Assembly (NCBI GenBank): GCA_026874595.1
Contig: CM049308.1
Span: forward strand, 92,259,624 to 92,323,623
DNA length: 64,000 nucleotides
From: Sipunculus nudus
Taxonomy: Eukaryota > Annelida > Sipuncula > Golfingiida > Sipunculidae
Direction: 5' to 3'
Made by a program: the position numbers and the translations under genes. The notes under the pieces are model-generated. The model saw nothing but the letters and a program-made list of their open reading frames with translations. It did not search any database and was not told where the DNA came from. This document shows, piece after piece, positions 49,504-61,500 of this stretch (its first letter is position 1; the number at the start of each line of letters is the position of its first letter).

Positions 49504-52500
49504 TTATTCGTACCACAAAATTCGTACCCCCCCCCCCTTTCGACCTAACCAAAAAAAAAATTTCGGGAAAAAACTCATAGTACACCAAGTGTATAGAACA
49601 GGTACAATATATGTTTTGCTTATAATGCATTTTGGCGACCCCTGATTGCACGATTAAAACCTAAATTTTCAAAAATTTCTACACCTGCCCCCCCCCCCCC
49701 CCCCCCCCACCCGGTTCGCGCATGGCTCACCCACTACGAGGCCTCGCAATGTGCGCCCCTGAAAAACAAAATACAGATATATGACCATTCAGTCCAAAGA
49801 CATCACCTCATCAGTAGACGACGCATAAATCAGCACGTTCACTTCCTCATTTGTTAAGTGTGACGTATTTATTCCGTCTTTGCAATCAGTTAATTCTGAT
49901 ATTAATGCTATGACCCTTCTATGACCTAACGGGCTTGGTAGCTTTTTGTAATGACTCTTAAAGGTATTCAGAATAACAGTGTCACACCACATTCCATATT
50001 TATCCATCTCACTTTCAAGATATCTTAGAATTTTTCAAAGTACACCGACATGATGTATACTTATCTGTTTTAGCTAAGAACGATACAGTATTATTCTTAG
50101 CAGTATATATAGCGCATGAAAAGTGATAAAGCGTGCAATAATAAAGAAGACCATGAACAATAGAATGTCAGTTAATAAAGTTAATTACTGCACGTGTTCC
50201 TGAAGTAGTGACGAACGATTTAAGAAATAAAAATCTTGCATTATTCAAAATACAAAGAGAATGAACTTTTGTTTTATACAAAATATAAATGACACGGTTA
50301 ATGTATTACCTCTCTGAGCATGAAAAGTATCACGAATCTGATGATGGCGATAACGTTTTAGGTTTCAGTCCTGAGACATATTACTGTTGCAGGCATACGA
50401 CAAATTGTTTGTTTCTTGAACGTTAAAAGTGTGTGGTCGATATCTTTGTTTTCAAATTCGCAAAGTAATAATAATAATTATAATAATAATTTAATATTAT
50501 TTTTATTATTATGATAATAATGATGATGGTGATGATGAATGAGACGGAATTGAAAACAGAAAATGGAATTTAGAGATAGATGTATTGTACGCACGGTGGT
50601 GTATAATGACAGAACCGTGAATTACATCAAGATTATGTAGAAAACCAACTAATCTTGATTTTTTTATACAGTATTGATTTCAATCCCGAGCCTGTCACAA
50701 TATTGTACCAATCTTGTTTAGCCGTTTTGAGGAAAAGTTCCTCATAAACAAGAAGCCTATTCAGAATTAAAAAAAACGATAGATTATCCCTGGAGCTAAA
50801 ATCAATCCTCTCTCTCAAAAGGCATAAGCTCTGCGTGATGGAATATATCAAGGTGTTTTGAATAAACGTTACCGCTAGGTTGATCATATTTGTTACGGTT
50901 TGTGACCATTAAAGCTGTACGCAAATTTATTAATTGCCGCCATCTTTGGTGGTTTTACATGTGCACTTTGTTATATGAGATTTGATCAATACATGACAGA
51001 GGCCCCAGGGATCACCTATTGACGAACAGCCAGTACAAACAGCGTTTCCTGCGTTAGAGTACGTCATATAAAAGGATCCCATCACCGGGAAAAGGGACAT
51101 TCTTTTGTGGCCAGAAGCGGCGGATACGACAGACACGGCAAGGATCATGAGTTCCTAAACCAAATGTTTTCGCTACCACAATGAGAAAGTTTGCACGTTT
51201 ATTTTTGGCACTCAGTGTCAGATCAGAAGTAGTTCGTAATATCCCGGAAATTGTGTAAATCCAACTTGACCACGCATTTCTTACAAACACCCGTATCTCC
51301 CCAGTGAAAATCTGGATCTTTCCCTTTTGTTGAACGATAATACAACGCAAACAGAACAGAGAGCATTAGCAAACTAATGAAAAATACTTTTTGCTAAAGG
51401 TGAAGTTATTCTATTTTGGACGTTTATTTATTCCTTTTTCTCAGTGGTTTTCAATTTTTTTTTATATTTCTGAGTGTGTAGTTACAATATTTACCCGATT
51501 AAAATGAGATGTTTCTCCCTTCAAGGAAGTAATGGAAATGTTTTCATCCGTGTATGTATGTGTGTTTGCTTGTCTCTCGCGGAAGGATCACCCAAAAACC
51601 ACTGAACCGATTTCTTTGAAACTGTGATATGTCATAACAGGAAAGACTCCATCAACATTTGCTTAGGTTCCGAATACAATGGCACATCTAGCAAGATTGC
51701 CTATGTGTTCGCGAACGTTTTTCTTTCGCGATAGTCGCAAAAGGAAAGTGATCGCGAAAATAAAGCCCTCGTGAAAAAGACGTCCATTTTGCACTGACGA
51801 ATAGCCTTTTATGATGCATGTAGCCTCACTGACATGTAATGCAAGTTATTTAAGTACGTCAGCATCAAACTTCGAAAAGGCAATAGATTTATTTTTTATT
51901 GATTGTGACAGATAATTATTTTAACAGTAAATAAAAAATTGTTGTTATAAAATTGTTCAGTTAAAATTTTCCAGTTTTATGTTCACTTAGGCTGTCCCTC
52001 TAATCATAAGTTGTTCCTTTGCATGCACATTAAATAATCCACATAATAGTAGATTTACTCTACGCCTACTATACTGTGAGATGAAGATGTGAAGATGGAA
52101 TCAATGAAGACAATGATGGAAGACAATGTAAAAGTACCAATCGCGAAAATTAAAACCCGCAAATAAGAAGCCAGCCACAGTGGTTTACTTTGGCATCTTC
52201 GGAGTGTGGTTCTTTTTGATCTGTGCTATGATCAGGTGTTTTGATATTTAACAGAATGTACAGGTATAACCTGATGCCACCCCTTACATAATACCAGTGT
52301 AGGCACCAAATAGACACATTCACACATTCAAGGATTTTATTTAAATTTTACGTTTTCTTTATGGATTTCTCTTTGGTGCCGTTGGGGATGTCATATAATT
52401 ATTATATTAATAAGTGATTTGCTGATTCATTGACTGAGCTAGTGGGTGGGTAGGTTCAGTTTTTGTTCGATTAGTGAGAGTAAATACGTCTAATTGAGAC

Positions 52501-55500
52501 AGCCAATCCCACTCCACTCTATTCACACGATACATTATAAAAATGAATCGAATTGTAGAATGTATATACACATTATATTGAGTTACATTATATAACAGGT
52601 GCCAAATCATCCTTGGACGTTTCGCACGCTCCCACTTATTGCTTCGTTACTGAAGCCACTAAAACTAACTCTTTACAAAAGGAAACTAAGTCGAAGCCCG
52701 CGTGAATTTAAGGCTAATTAATTGAAATCATTACTGTCTATGAAGAATCATTCACACGCAGTGCATATTGACCGTTTAAGTGCATTGGACAATCCCGTTT
52801 TTTGCTTTAGTCCGATATCAATTTTGATACTGATGCAAATACTGTTACTACTACTACTACCTCTAATGAACATTATAATGATAGTTATAATACATGACCG
52901 TAGCTGAACTAAGATATAAGAACAGACATAACCCAAAGTCCGCATACATACGCCAACAACAGATTCTTCCACAAATGTAACATCAAGTTTTTTATTTGGC
53001 TGAAACACGTGTATAAAAAAGTAACATCGTAATCCTGCCTCATCGGCTCGATATGTCTATAAATACACAAACAGAAAGTACGGCAAAGATGGGTTAAAAT
53101 ATATCCATATAGGAAGGCAATGAATAGTTACAACAAGACGTAAAGCAGCTGCTATTAGACACACGTTCTTCGTGTAAAATGTCTTTTTCCAGCGAAGGCT
53201 TACGTCCAGAAATTGGGCAAGCAATATACGTTAAAAACTGATATTAAGTGGAGACGGGACGAGTGCCACATTAACGAGTTTACACAGTGAGGTTTCATTA
53301 TTACGGACAGGTTATAACCGGGTCATATTGCAGGGCCACATTGACCTAATTTCCTCCAGGGAAGGTGATTAAATACTCCATTCCCGATACTACAAAAAGG
53401 TCACTACACCCGTAAGGGTATCATAAACTACATGTACAAATACTTCACCAGTCAAAACGGAAGAACCGAATATAGCATATTGTAATTTTATATGGAAATA
53501 AAACATTTCACACCTTTAAATACAAAGAAATAATTTTAGAGTAATACACAATATAGAACTTAACGCTGGTATAATAAATCTTTTCCTTTTTTATTATATA
53601 TCCGGAGCTTATTACAAGGGGAGCTTGTAACCATGCTTGCTTCCGTCCATTAGTCGTGTATGTACTTCTTGCTTTCCAGTCCGGCATTATGATGATTCCT
53701 TTAACTCTTGACTCTTCAGTTCGTTGTCCGTTCATTACTTCTTGATTTCTAGTCAGACATCGTTGTTATTCTTGTAACCACTTCCTTTAGTTGGTCTATA
53801 AGGTAATCAATGAACTGTGACCTCTTTTTATTGGATATCCCTTTAAGTTGTTACAGCGCCACCTGCAGTCTAGTATTTTAGCGTTCGAATGTTAGGTGAC
53901 GCCACTCTGGCATTCCAACTTGAGGACAACACGTCCCTCAATAATTTTACATGCTAATGACATTTCAGGTGAGTGTGTTATTTATTCAAACTTCGTTTAT
54001 TTTTAAATGGAAAGTCCTGTATGACTAATTCTCTGTTTGGAATATTATTATACATCTCTATATTTTCTAGAGACGCTTGTTTCGTTATTTATAAAGTATA
54101 ATGCCCAGTTAGGTCATAAGCATAGTTATAAAGTCCAGATAGGCCATGGCGTCCCGGGTTTTATACATGTGCCTCTTCGTGACCTTGCACATGTGGCTCA
54201 TCAGCTCCCTCATATATATTCATATATGATGGAAACAAATGTTATCTATATATTATATATTATTAATACATTTACGGATGCAAAAAAAAGTAATTATAAT
54301 ATTCCACGTCTCAAGTATTGTTAATTGACATGTTTAAATAGCAGTCTCTATAGAGGCGGTCTATCATAATACTATAGTTTGTAATGAAGATATAGAAAAT
54401 ATTTATTAGAATGATGTATGGAATATATTAACACCTTGCTTATTTGTCGACTCTTTCTTATCAATGACAGATACATGAATTCCAATGTTAATTTTCCATA
54501 CAATATACAGCAACACTGACGCAAATCATGCTTCATGCGACAGCTACAATTCACGAATTTTAATGCAGGTGTATTGATCAGCACTTCTTTGCTCTCTACT
54601 ATTTATCAGTTATTAGTTAATGCAACCATGAGAAATATCATCTCATTTCCTTGGGAAAACATTTCAAATAAATTTTCTGTGCATTCACCGGCGGTGTCAT
54701 TGCGAGTAATCAAATATGTCAGGAAATAGTGAAACAACGAAGAACAGATAAACTGTCAACATGAATAAAAGGTATTGTGTTAATATTCTCGTGAAGGTAT
54801 TTAAGAAAACATATAGTTATAGTATTTATCAGTCTGCGATGGTATAATATTAAACAAGACGTTTGCTTTGAGAAAAAAAAACTCTGTCACTTCACGGTTT
54901 CCAAAATAAGGAAATGTGTCAGGCAGGTGTCACAATCCTGCTACAGTTGATATTTGTGGTTTCAGACTGGTCAAGGCAAGCCAGTGCAAAACAAGCCCTT
55001 GATTACGTGGAACGAGTGAGGACCTCTCCATGTACTGGAGGTACAGAAGAGACACTTCCGGTTGATTTTGATCATTCGATGTGGAATAAGTATGCTGACG
55101 TGGCAGTGAAAACCTCCAACCTTCTTACAAAACTGGTGATAGAGGTGAGTCAATCTACCCTAAAATAAAAACATGAAACCTGTATCTAATCTTAAAGAAC
55201 GATTCGTGCAAGTATATCCTACTCATATCTCTAACATCAGTTCTTAATACGAAATTAATTTTTTAATACTCAATTCAACGAACCATAAACTGGGGAAGCT
55301 TGTTCTAAGATATTTAAAAATGCCTACTTATCTTGACTTATCCAAGCATTTTTTTAATAGTCTAAACGGAAGGATCCTTTTGCAAGCTATACTTTCTGAA
55401 ACATATATTTTCATGACATTTGATTGAAAGACAACCAAGCAAAGCCCTTATAATCCATATACAGATGAATAAAAAGGAGTTCTGTGTAAAGACAAGTGAT

Positions 55501-58500
55501 GGATTTTCTTGTGGAACTAAAAAATCTTTAACTTCAGGGAAACGGTACCCTGGGGACAACTTCTGCCAAGTTTCTGTTCGATATCGTCAGGAACAACGTG
55601 GATGACACGTCGCCCGTGTTCGGGTCAGCCATTGCAGTGGAGGAATACGTCTACCCGGAGTACAGGATCTTCTGTCCGTACGCCTACAAGAATAACCGTG
55701 TGTACTCCCACGATATCTCACTGAACTACAATTACCTCAGCAATACGACGGAGTGGTACCACAGCCTCAGGATCAGGGACTGGTCCAATGCGTCCGTCAC
55801 CGAAAACTTGGTCACATACAGGTAAGTCAGCTTGTTCTCTTGGATTAGGCATCACCCTGTCAAATCTCTCTCACTGTACACATAAAAGGGGACCGACACC
55901 GAAAAGAATGCATTGTGTTTTATCTTTTGAGATTTCGAACAATTTGCAAAAAAAAAAAAAAACAATAAAAAAAACATGTTTTTCGGGATTTTATTTTTGT
56001 AAAAGCACAACTGATACAAATGTACACACGTTTACCAAGACGCAAGACGTGTGCCTAGTGTGACGTCATGCTCCGATTATTGCCGAATGTTGCCGAACGC
56101 TTTTTTCAGTTTCGGGAGTTCTCGAATTTAGGCATAATTGGTACTGTAATTAAGGGTGAAATAGGGGTACTATTGGGGAGGGATTACTTTTATCATAAAG
56201 AATTATTTCTTTGTTGTATATAAAAGCGAAATATGTGCAGAATATCAATGTTTAAAGGCAATTCTTGATAAACTTTAACAAACCATGGTCCATGACATTG
56301 TGATGAGTCTGTTGACTACAAATGTCTCGTCAATACCAAGAAGTGTACCAGTGCTTCTTGAACTAAACTGATCCAACTGGCCCAATGAATTAAAATGGGA
56401 TGAAATACATATACATGTACATTAATTCAGGTTGAGTTACGGAAATGGGTCAAGACAACCTTTAAAAAGGATTAGTGTTAGGTTACTGTTATTTGGCCTG
56501 TACGTATTACGGGTAGACCCACGACGAAGGAATTTAAATAAAATGCAAGTTCAATGACCAAGTTCACATGAATGCTTGTTTAAGGTATTCTGCGAAGTCT
56601 TTTTAAGTTTTAATGACAGGGCTTCAGGGTAGCTGTTCTTGGTTATCCTTGGTGTGAAAAATATCCTTGGCAGTATGGAAAAACAGTGTTCAACTGGCCC
56701 CGAAGAGACGGCGTCGTTTCCTCTGCCTTTCCTTGGCCGCGGGCATGACCGTTAACGCATCCAGCTTCGACATAGAATGTGATTCTTGGCCAAACAGAGC
56801 CGGTCTATGGTTGACCTCTATACATGAGCTGCATAAGATCGGTTTTATGTTACAAAGAAATCCAAGATGAAACCCGGCAAGGTATTGGGTTACAAATGTT
56901 GCATAAAGGTCTTCCCAAGGAAAATGCAAGGTCCCCACAAGATTAAATGCAAGATAAGTACCTTACAATACCTTGGCAAAGCCTTGCACTGGAGAGGCCA
57001 GCACGCGTCCGTGACACCCTTATTTAATCTGACATTGGTCCGTTAGTTAATCGTGGCAGAAACCGCGAATTAATCAGCTTTTGACCGGGATAAAGACCAG
57101 TCCTGTGTTCGTCCGCCGGCAATCCGTCGGATGATGTCGGTTTTGCCCTCCGTCGTCCGTCCGGCGATCCAGCCTTGATTCCCCCCTATCTAAAGGATAA
57201 AGCATGGCAATGTATTTTTGCGTTTGCTGCTACATTAATGCCCACTCTTGTGATATTGTGAACCCCAGTAAGGGAGCTCTTTAATTAGACATGTTATGAC
57301 ATGTAATTAAATGTCAAAGGATCAGACACCATTTTTAACATTATTGTCAAGGCCCCATATCAACTAACACCTCAAGGTTCTAATTTTGCGTGATTCATTT
57401 GACCTAGATTCCATGGTCCTACTCTCCGATGTTTCAAAGATGTTTGTAATTTCAAAGAGATTAGAACATGAAATTCTGTTAATCAGTTCCCACGAATTTG
57501 GACCAACACGAATCGGAACAATCTGATCATGTGAAAACTTTGCAAAAAAAAAATCTGAAGGCTTGACGAGCCGAATTCAAAAACGCTTTTAGGTTACCAG
57601 GTGTTTAGGTCGATTATCAAAACCATGTCATGTGCCAACAGTTACATTGCCAACTGATACGTGCACATTTCTTCAAATTTAGATGATTTTATTATAGCTT
57701 AAGCCACCACGCATTCTCCTCTTTTTGGTTGGACCCTTGAAGCATTGATCAAGGACCCCTGACATCCGCCTTGTTACCTCCAGCGATTCCCACACCTCGG
57801 AGGTGTTCCGTCCTCCGCCTTTAATCACGGTACGGTCCTCGGGGTTACCAGGTATACCAGTTACGTTATGTCACGGGCGATTTAAATCATGCAAAGCAAG
57901 GTTGAACATCAAAGGTACTGTTATAATTATCCTCTTCACAGAGAGTTCACCCCGTTGGTGACTGATAAAAGAATGACTCATTATGTCCGTATGATGTTTC
58001 CTCTGAATAACTGGCGACAGAAAGTGGCAAAAGATGCCATTGCATATTATAAGTGGTCGTTAATCTTAATTATGGTTCGCTAGTTAAAGGTTTGCTTAAT
58101 ACAGTGCTGTTTTTTTGCTTGTTTTTAAAGCATTTTTCAAGGAAAAACTGTTAACACTTTTTCATGCTCCACATGCAGGTGTTTATCTTTTCTGTAAAAT
58201 TTGTCCGGATCAGGATCTTCTTGAGGTGATTTTTTTTTCTCTCAGAAGATTAGTTTAGGCTGTTTATACTTAATAGTACATGTATATTTAAGAACTTGGT
58301 TAATTTGTTAAGTTTGCCTGTTTATACTTCATAATATATTTAAGAACTTGGTTAATTTGCTAAGTTTGCCTGTTTATGCATCATAGTATATTTAGGAACT
58401 TGGTCAATTTGTTAAGTTTGCCTGTTTATACTTCATAGTATATTTAAGAACTTGGTTTATTTGTTAAGTTTTCTCCACCAGTGTTCAATAATAGTAACAT

Positions 58501-61500
58501 TTTAAAGACCATCGATGATCTCAGACTTTACTAGTATTTGACAAAATGACTTAAGATAAGAACTAACAGGAACATAACCGCTAATATTATACCTTTGTTG
58601 AGAAACGTGACGTTCATGCAGTGTCAATTTTATGGGGATTCTTGTTCGTATTTATAGATTCTGTGTAAAATATAGGGCGGCAGCAATAAGCATATTATTT
58701 CTCCAAGCACCTTTTGTCAAACAACCTTTAAACTCTTAAGTTAACGAGATAAATATGAAACGATTATGTATTTTGGTTTATTGTGAATGTTCTCTGCAAA
58801 AGAAAATTTGTATTCCCAATTTTTATGAAACCCCATTTTCAATATTCGATTATGAAAATGAAGTAGACAAAAAATAGACGGCTTCAATTATGTTATAAAT
58901 CGTCCTTTCTAATTCTATGAAGTTTAACGGTACTTTAACGGTACCACCTGCCAGACCGCCACAACATGAGTATTGTTTGCCTGACTTTTTATTTAATTAA
59001 GATGAAAAATCAAAAACATATTCTTGATGTTATCAGGCTTCTTTGGTTGTCAGAAGATTTTATTCATTGAGTTTTGAACATTTCTTTGTAGACTGAACAC
59101 GACATCAAATGACATACAGACAGCCGTGTCTCAGCCGGTCGCCACCATCGGGGATGGGCACTGGACGCGACCTTATTACGACTGCGGAGGTGGCGACATC
59201 TGGATGGTGACCTATTCCTCCCCCGTGTTTTTCATGAACGCCTCAACCAAAATGCCTATTTTTAAGTGGGTATCTGTGAATCTCATGCATAAGTAATATG
59301 AATATATATATGTATGTGTGTGTGTGTATGTGTGTGTTGTATATTCGTATTTTTTATGCGTGTAAATTATAAATTATCCCATAAATCTATCTTATTTATA
59401 TACGTAATTTATGTGTTTTAATATATCAATTAAACATTTATAAGACCACTATAATATTAATTCTCTCTGGTTTGTTCTTTTTTTTATGCTAGTTATTTTC
59501 CTTTACATTTTCCATCTTTTCCATTACACGCCCTATGCCTGCCTGAAGTAGCCTATAATGCTGCTGCCTTTTACCTCCATACTGTTTTCTGTAACAATTC
59601 GCTTGGTTGTTTTCCTTTCTTCTTCGAACTGTCTTGGCCCGTTCATATTCATGTCCTACCATTGTACATTTCATCCTAATTGCAGGAACATTCACATATT
59701 TGAAAATATTATCAGTTTTAATTTATCCTCGAAACTGAAAATAAAACGCACATGATCAATACTGATATAGCAGTGTTATTTCTCAGAATATACAAAAATA
59801 CAGGGCCTGTGGCAAAGGAATAGGTGTAAATGGAAACTTAAGTTACATCAGGTATAAGATAATTACCGTCTTCAAGGCAACCGAGCAACACCCTGGAGGG
59901 ACAGATATTAGGCTGTTTATTTAATTACACACGCCTGGATTGGACACACGCCTCGACCAATCCAGGCGTGTTCCTGAGTGTAACGGCATGCACTACCTGA
60001 GCGCGTACCTGAAAGTTGGCCGGTCCAGGGTCTTCGTTATACCTGATGACGTGCTGTGATATTGGTATGATTAATGGCCCCTGGCGGCTTGACATCACCA
60101 GATGGCCTTCAGATCAGTGTGCGTTACATCCTTTAAAGTAAGATCATTTCCACTAACTCCCGTTGGGCTCGTTCATCAGTTTCCAAACTGGGTCCCATCG
60201 CTTGGAAGTTCATCCTCATGGTACCTTCTAATTTAACTAATTGAAGCAGGTTTTGCTCCCATGTTGCTCCCTCGCATCGGCAGAGGTGACGTGATTACAC
60301 TTAATTTATTTAGATTAGATTGCCGTAGTGTCTGTTCTTTGACAGGGACAGAATAGCTTTTAGCGTCACGTTAAAGATCGCACTATTGTTATCGCCATAT
60401 ATGGGCGAGCTTCATGAACCTCTCCGTATGATACTTTCCACTGTCGCATACATCCTCAGCTGAACAACTTCAAAAACCATTTATGTGATGTTCATATTAG
60501 TTTATTTCAAAAGGAGGTTATATCAATCCATATATCAGGCTAGGTTGTCGGCATTTACACAGTATGATTCTGTGATGTCATCTGACACATTTTGATGCTT
60601 AATATATTCTTGGTCTCTGTTTTTTTAAAGCAGCAAATCAGTAAATATGACTTTAAATTATTACTTTCCCCGACACCTTGTATACATAAAAAAGGATAAA
60701 AAATATGTGACAAACATGTCATTGCAGCGGTCTTATGAAAAAATTGATTTCTTCATTACATTTTCTTTTAGTTGATCGCACTGTTGAACTTGCATGCATT
60801 ACGATTCCATAAATCAATTACTACATTTTATTGCAGAGGCATAGCTACAATCGACATAGAGTTAACAAACATTGACATTAATCAGTGTGACCTGAAAAAT
60901 GAAACCGAGTCAGAAGCGGAAGAAACGAGCTCAGTGGATGTCTTCCGGGGCACGCACCAATGTCAGCCTTCAACCAAGGTCATAGCATGATTCCTAAAAA
61001 CAAATATGAAATATTGCTGATATCCCCTCCTAAATTATAATTGTGTTATTTTACATCTTGATAAACTAAATTAGACATTCACGATTTGAAGAATCCTGTA
61101 TATATTTAATATATTAAAATTCTACGTGATCAAATTAAGGAGACCATATGAAAAGCAAAATGTATCCATTACAACAAAAAAATTATCAACTCTTTGTCTT
61201 AAACAAAACATTCATGTCCAATTTTGATTACAGTGTATCCACAAGAAAGGTCATGGATTCACGCGCGGGTCATACGAGTGTGTCTGCCGTGACGGGTACT
61301 ATTTTCCGGACATTAAAGCAGCCAGAAAGTCCTTTAACGGAACAGAAATAGAACTCTACCTCTCCAAGAAAAACGCCAGCAACGATGTGACGTACCTTGA
61401 AAGGTTCAAATGTCTAAAGTGCGCGGAGGGATGTGAGACGTGCGTGGACGATTCACCGTGCCTGTTCACCAACAATATATTCATCCGCCTGCCGCTGCTG

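Noticed and set aside
54914-55168. ATG at 54914 as the receptor start codon
   Set aside because: A good acceptor (gtttcag) at 54965 sits inside this frame, and joining to exon 1 in phase supplies a proper signal peptide.
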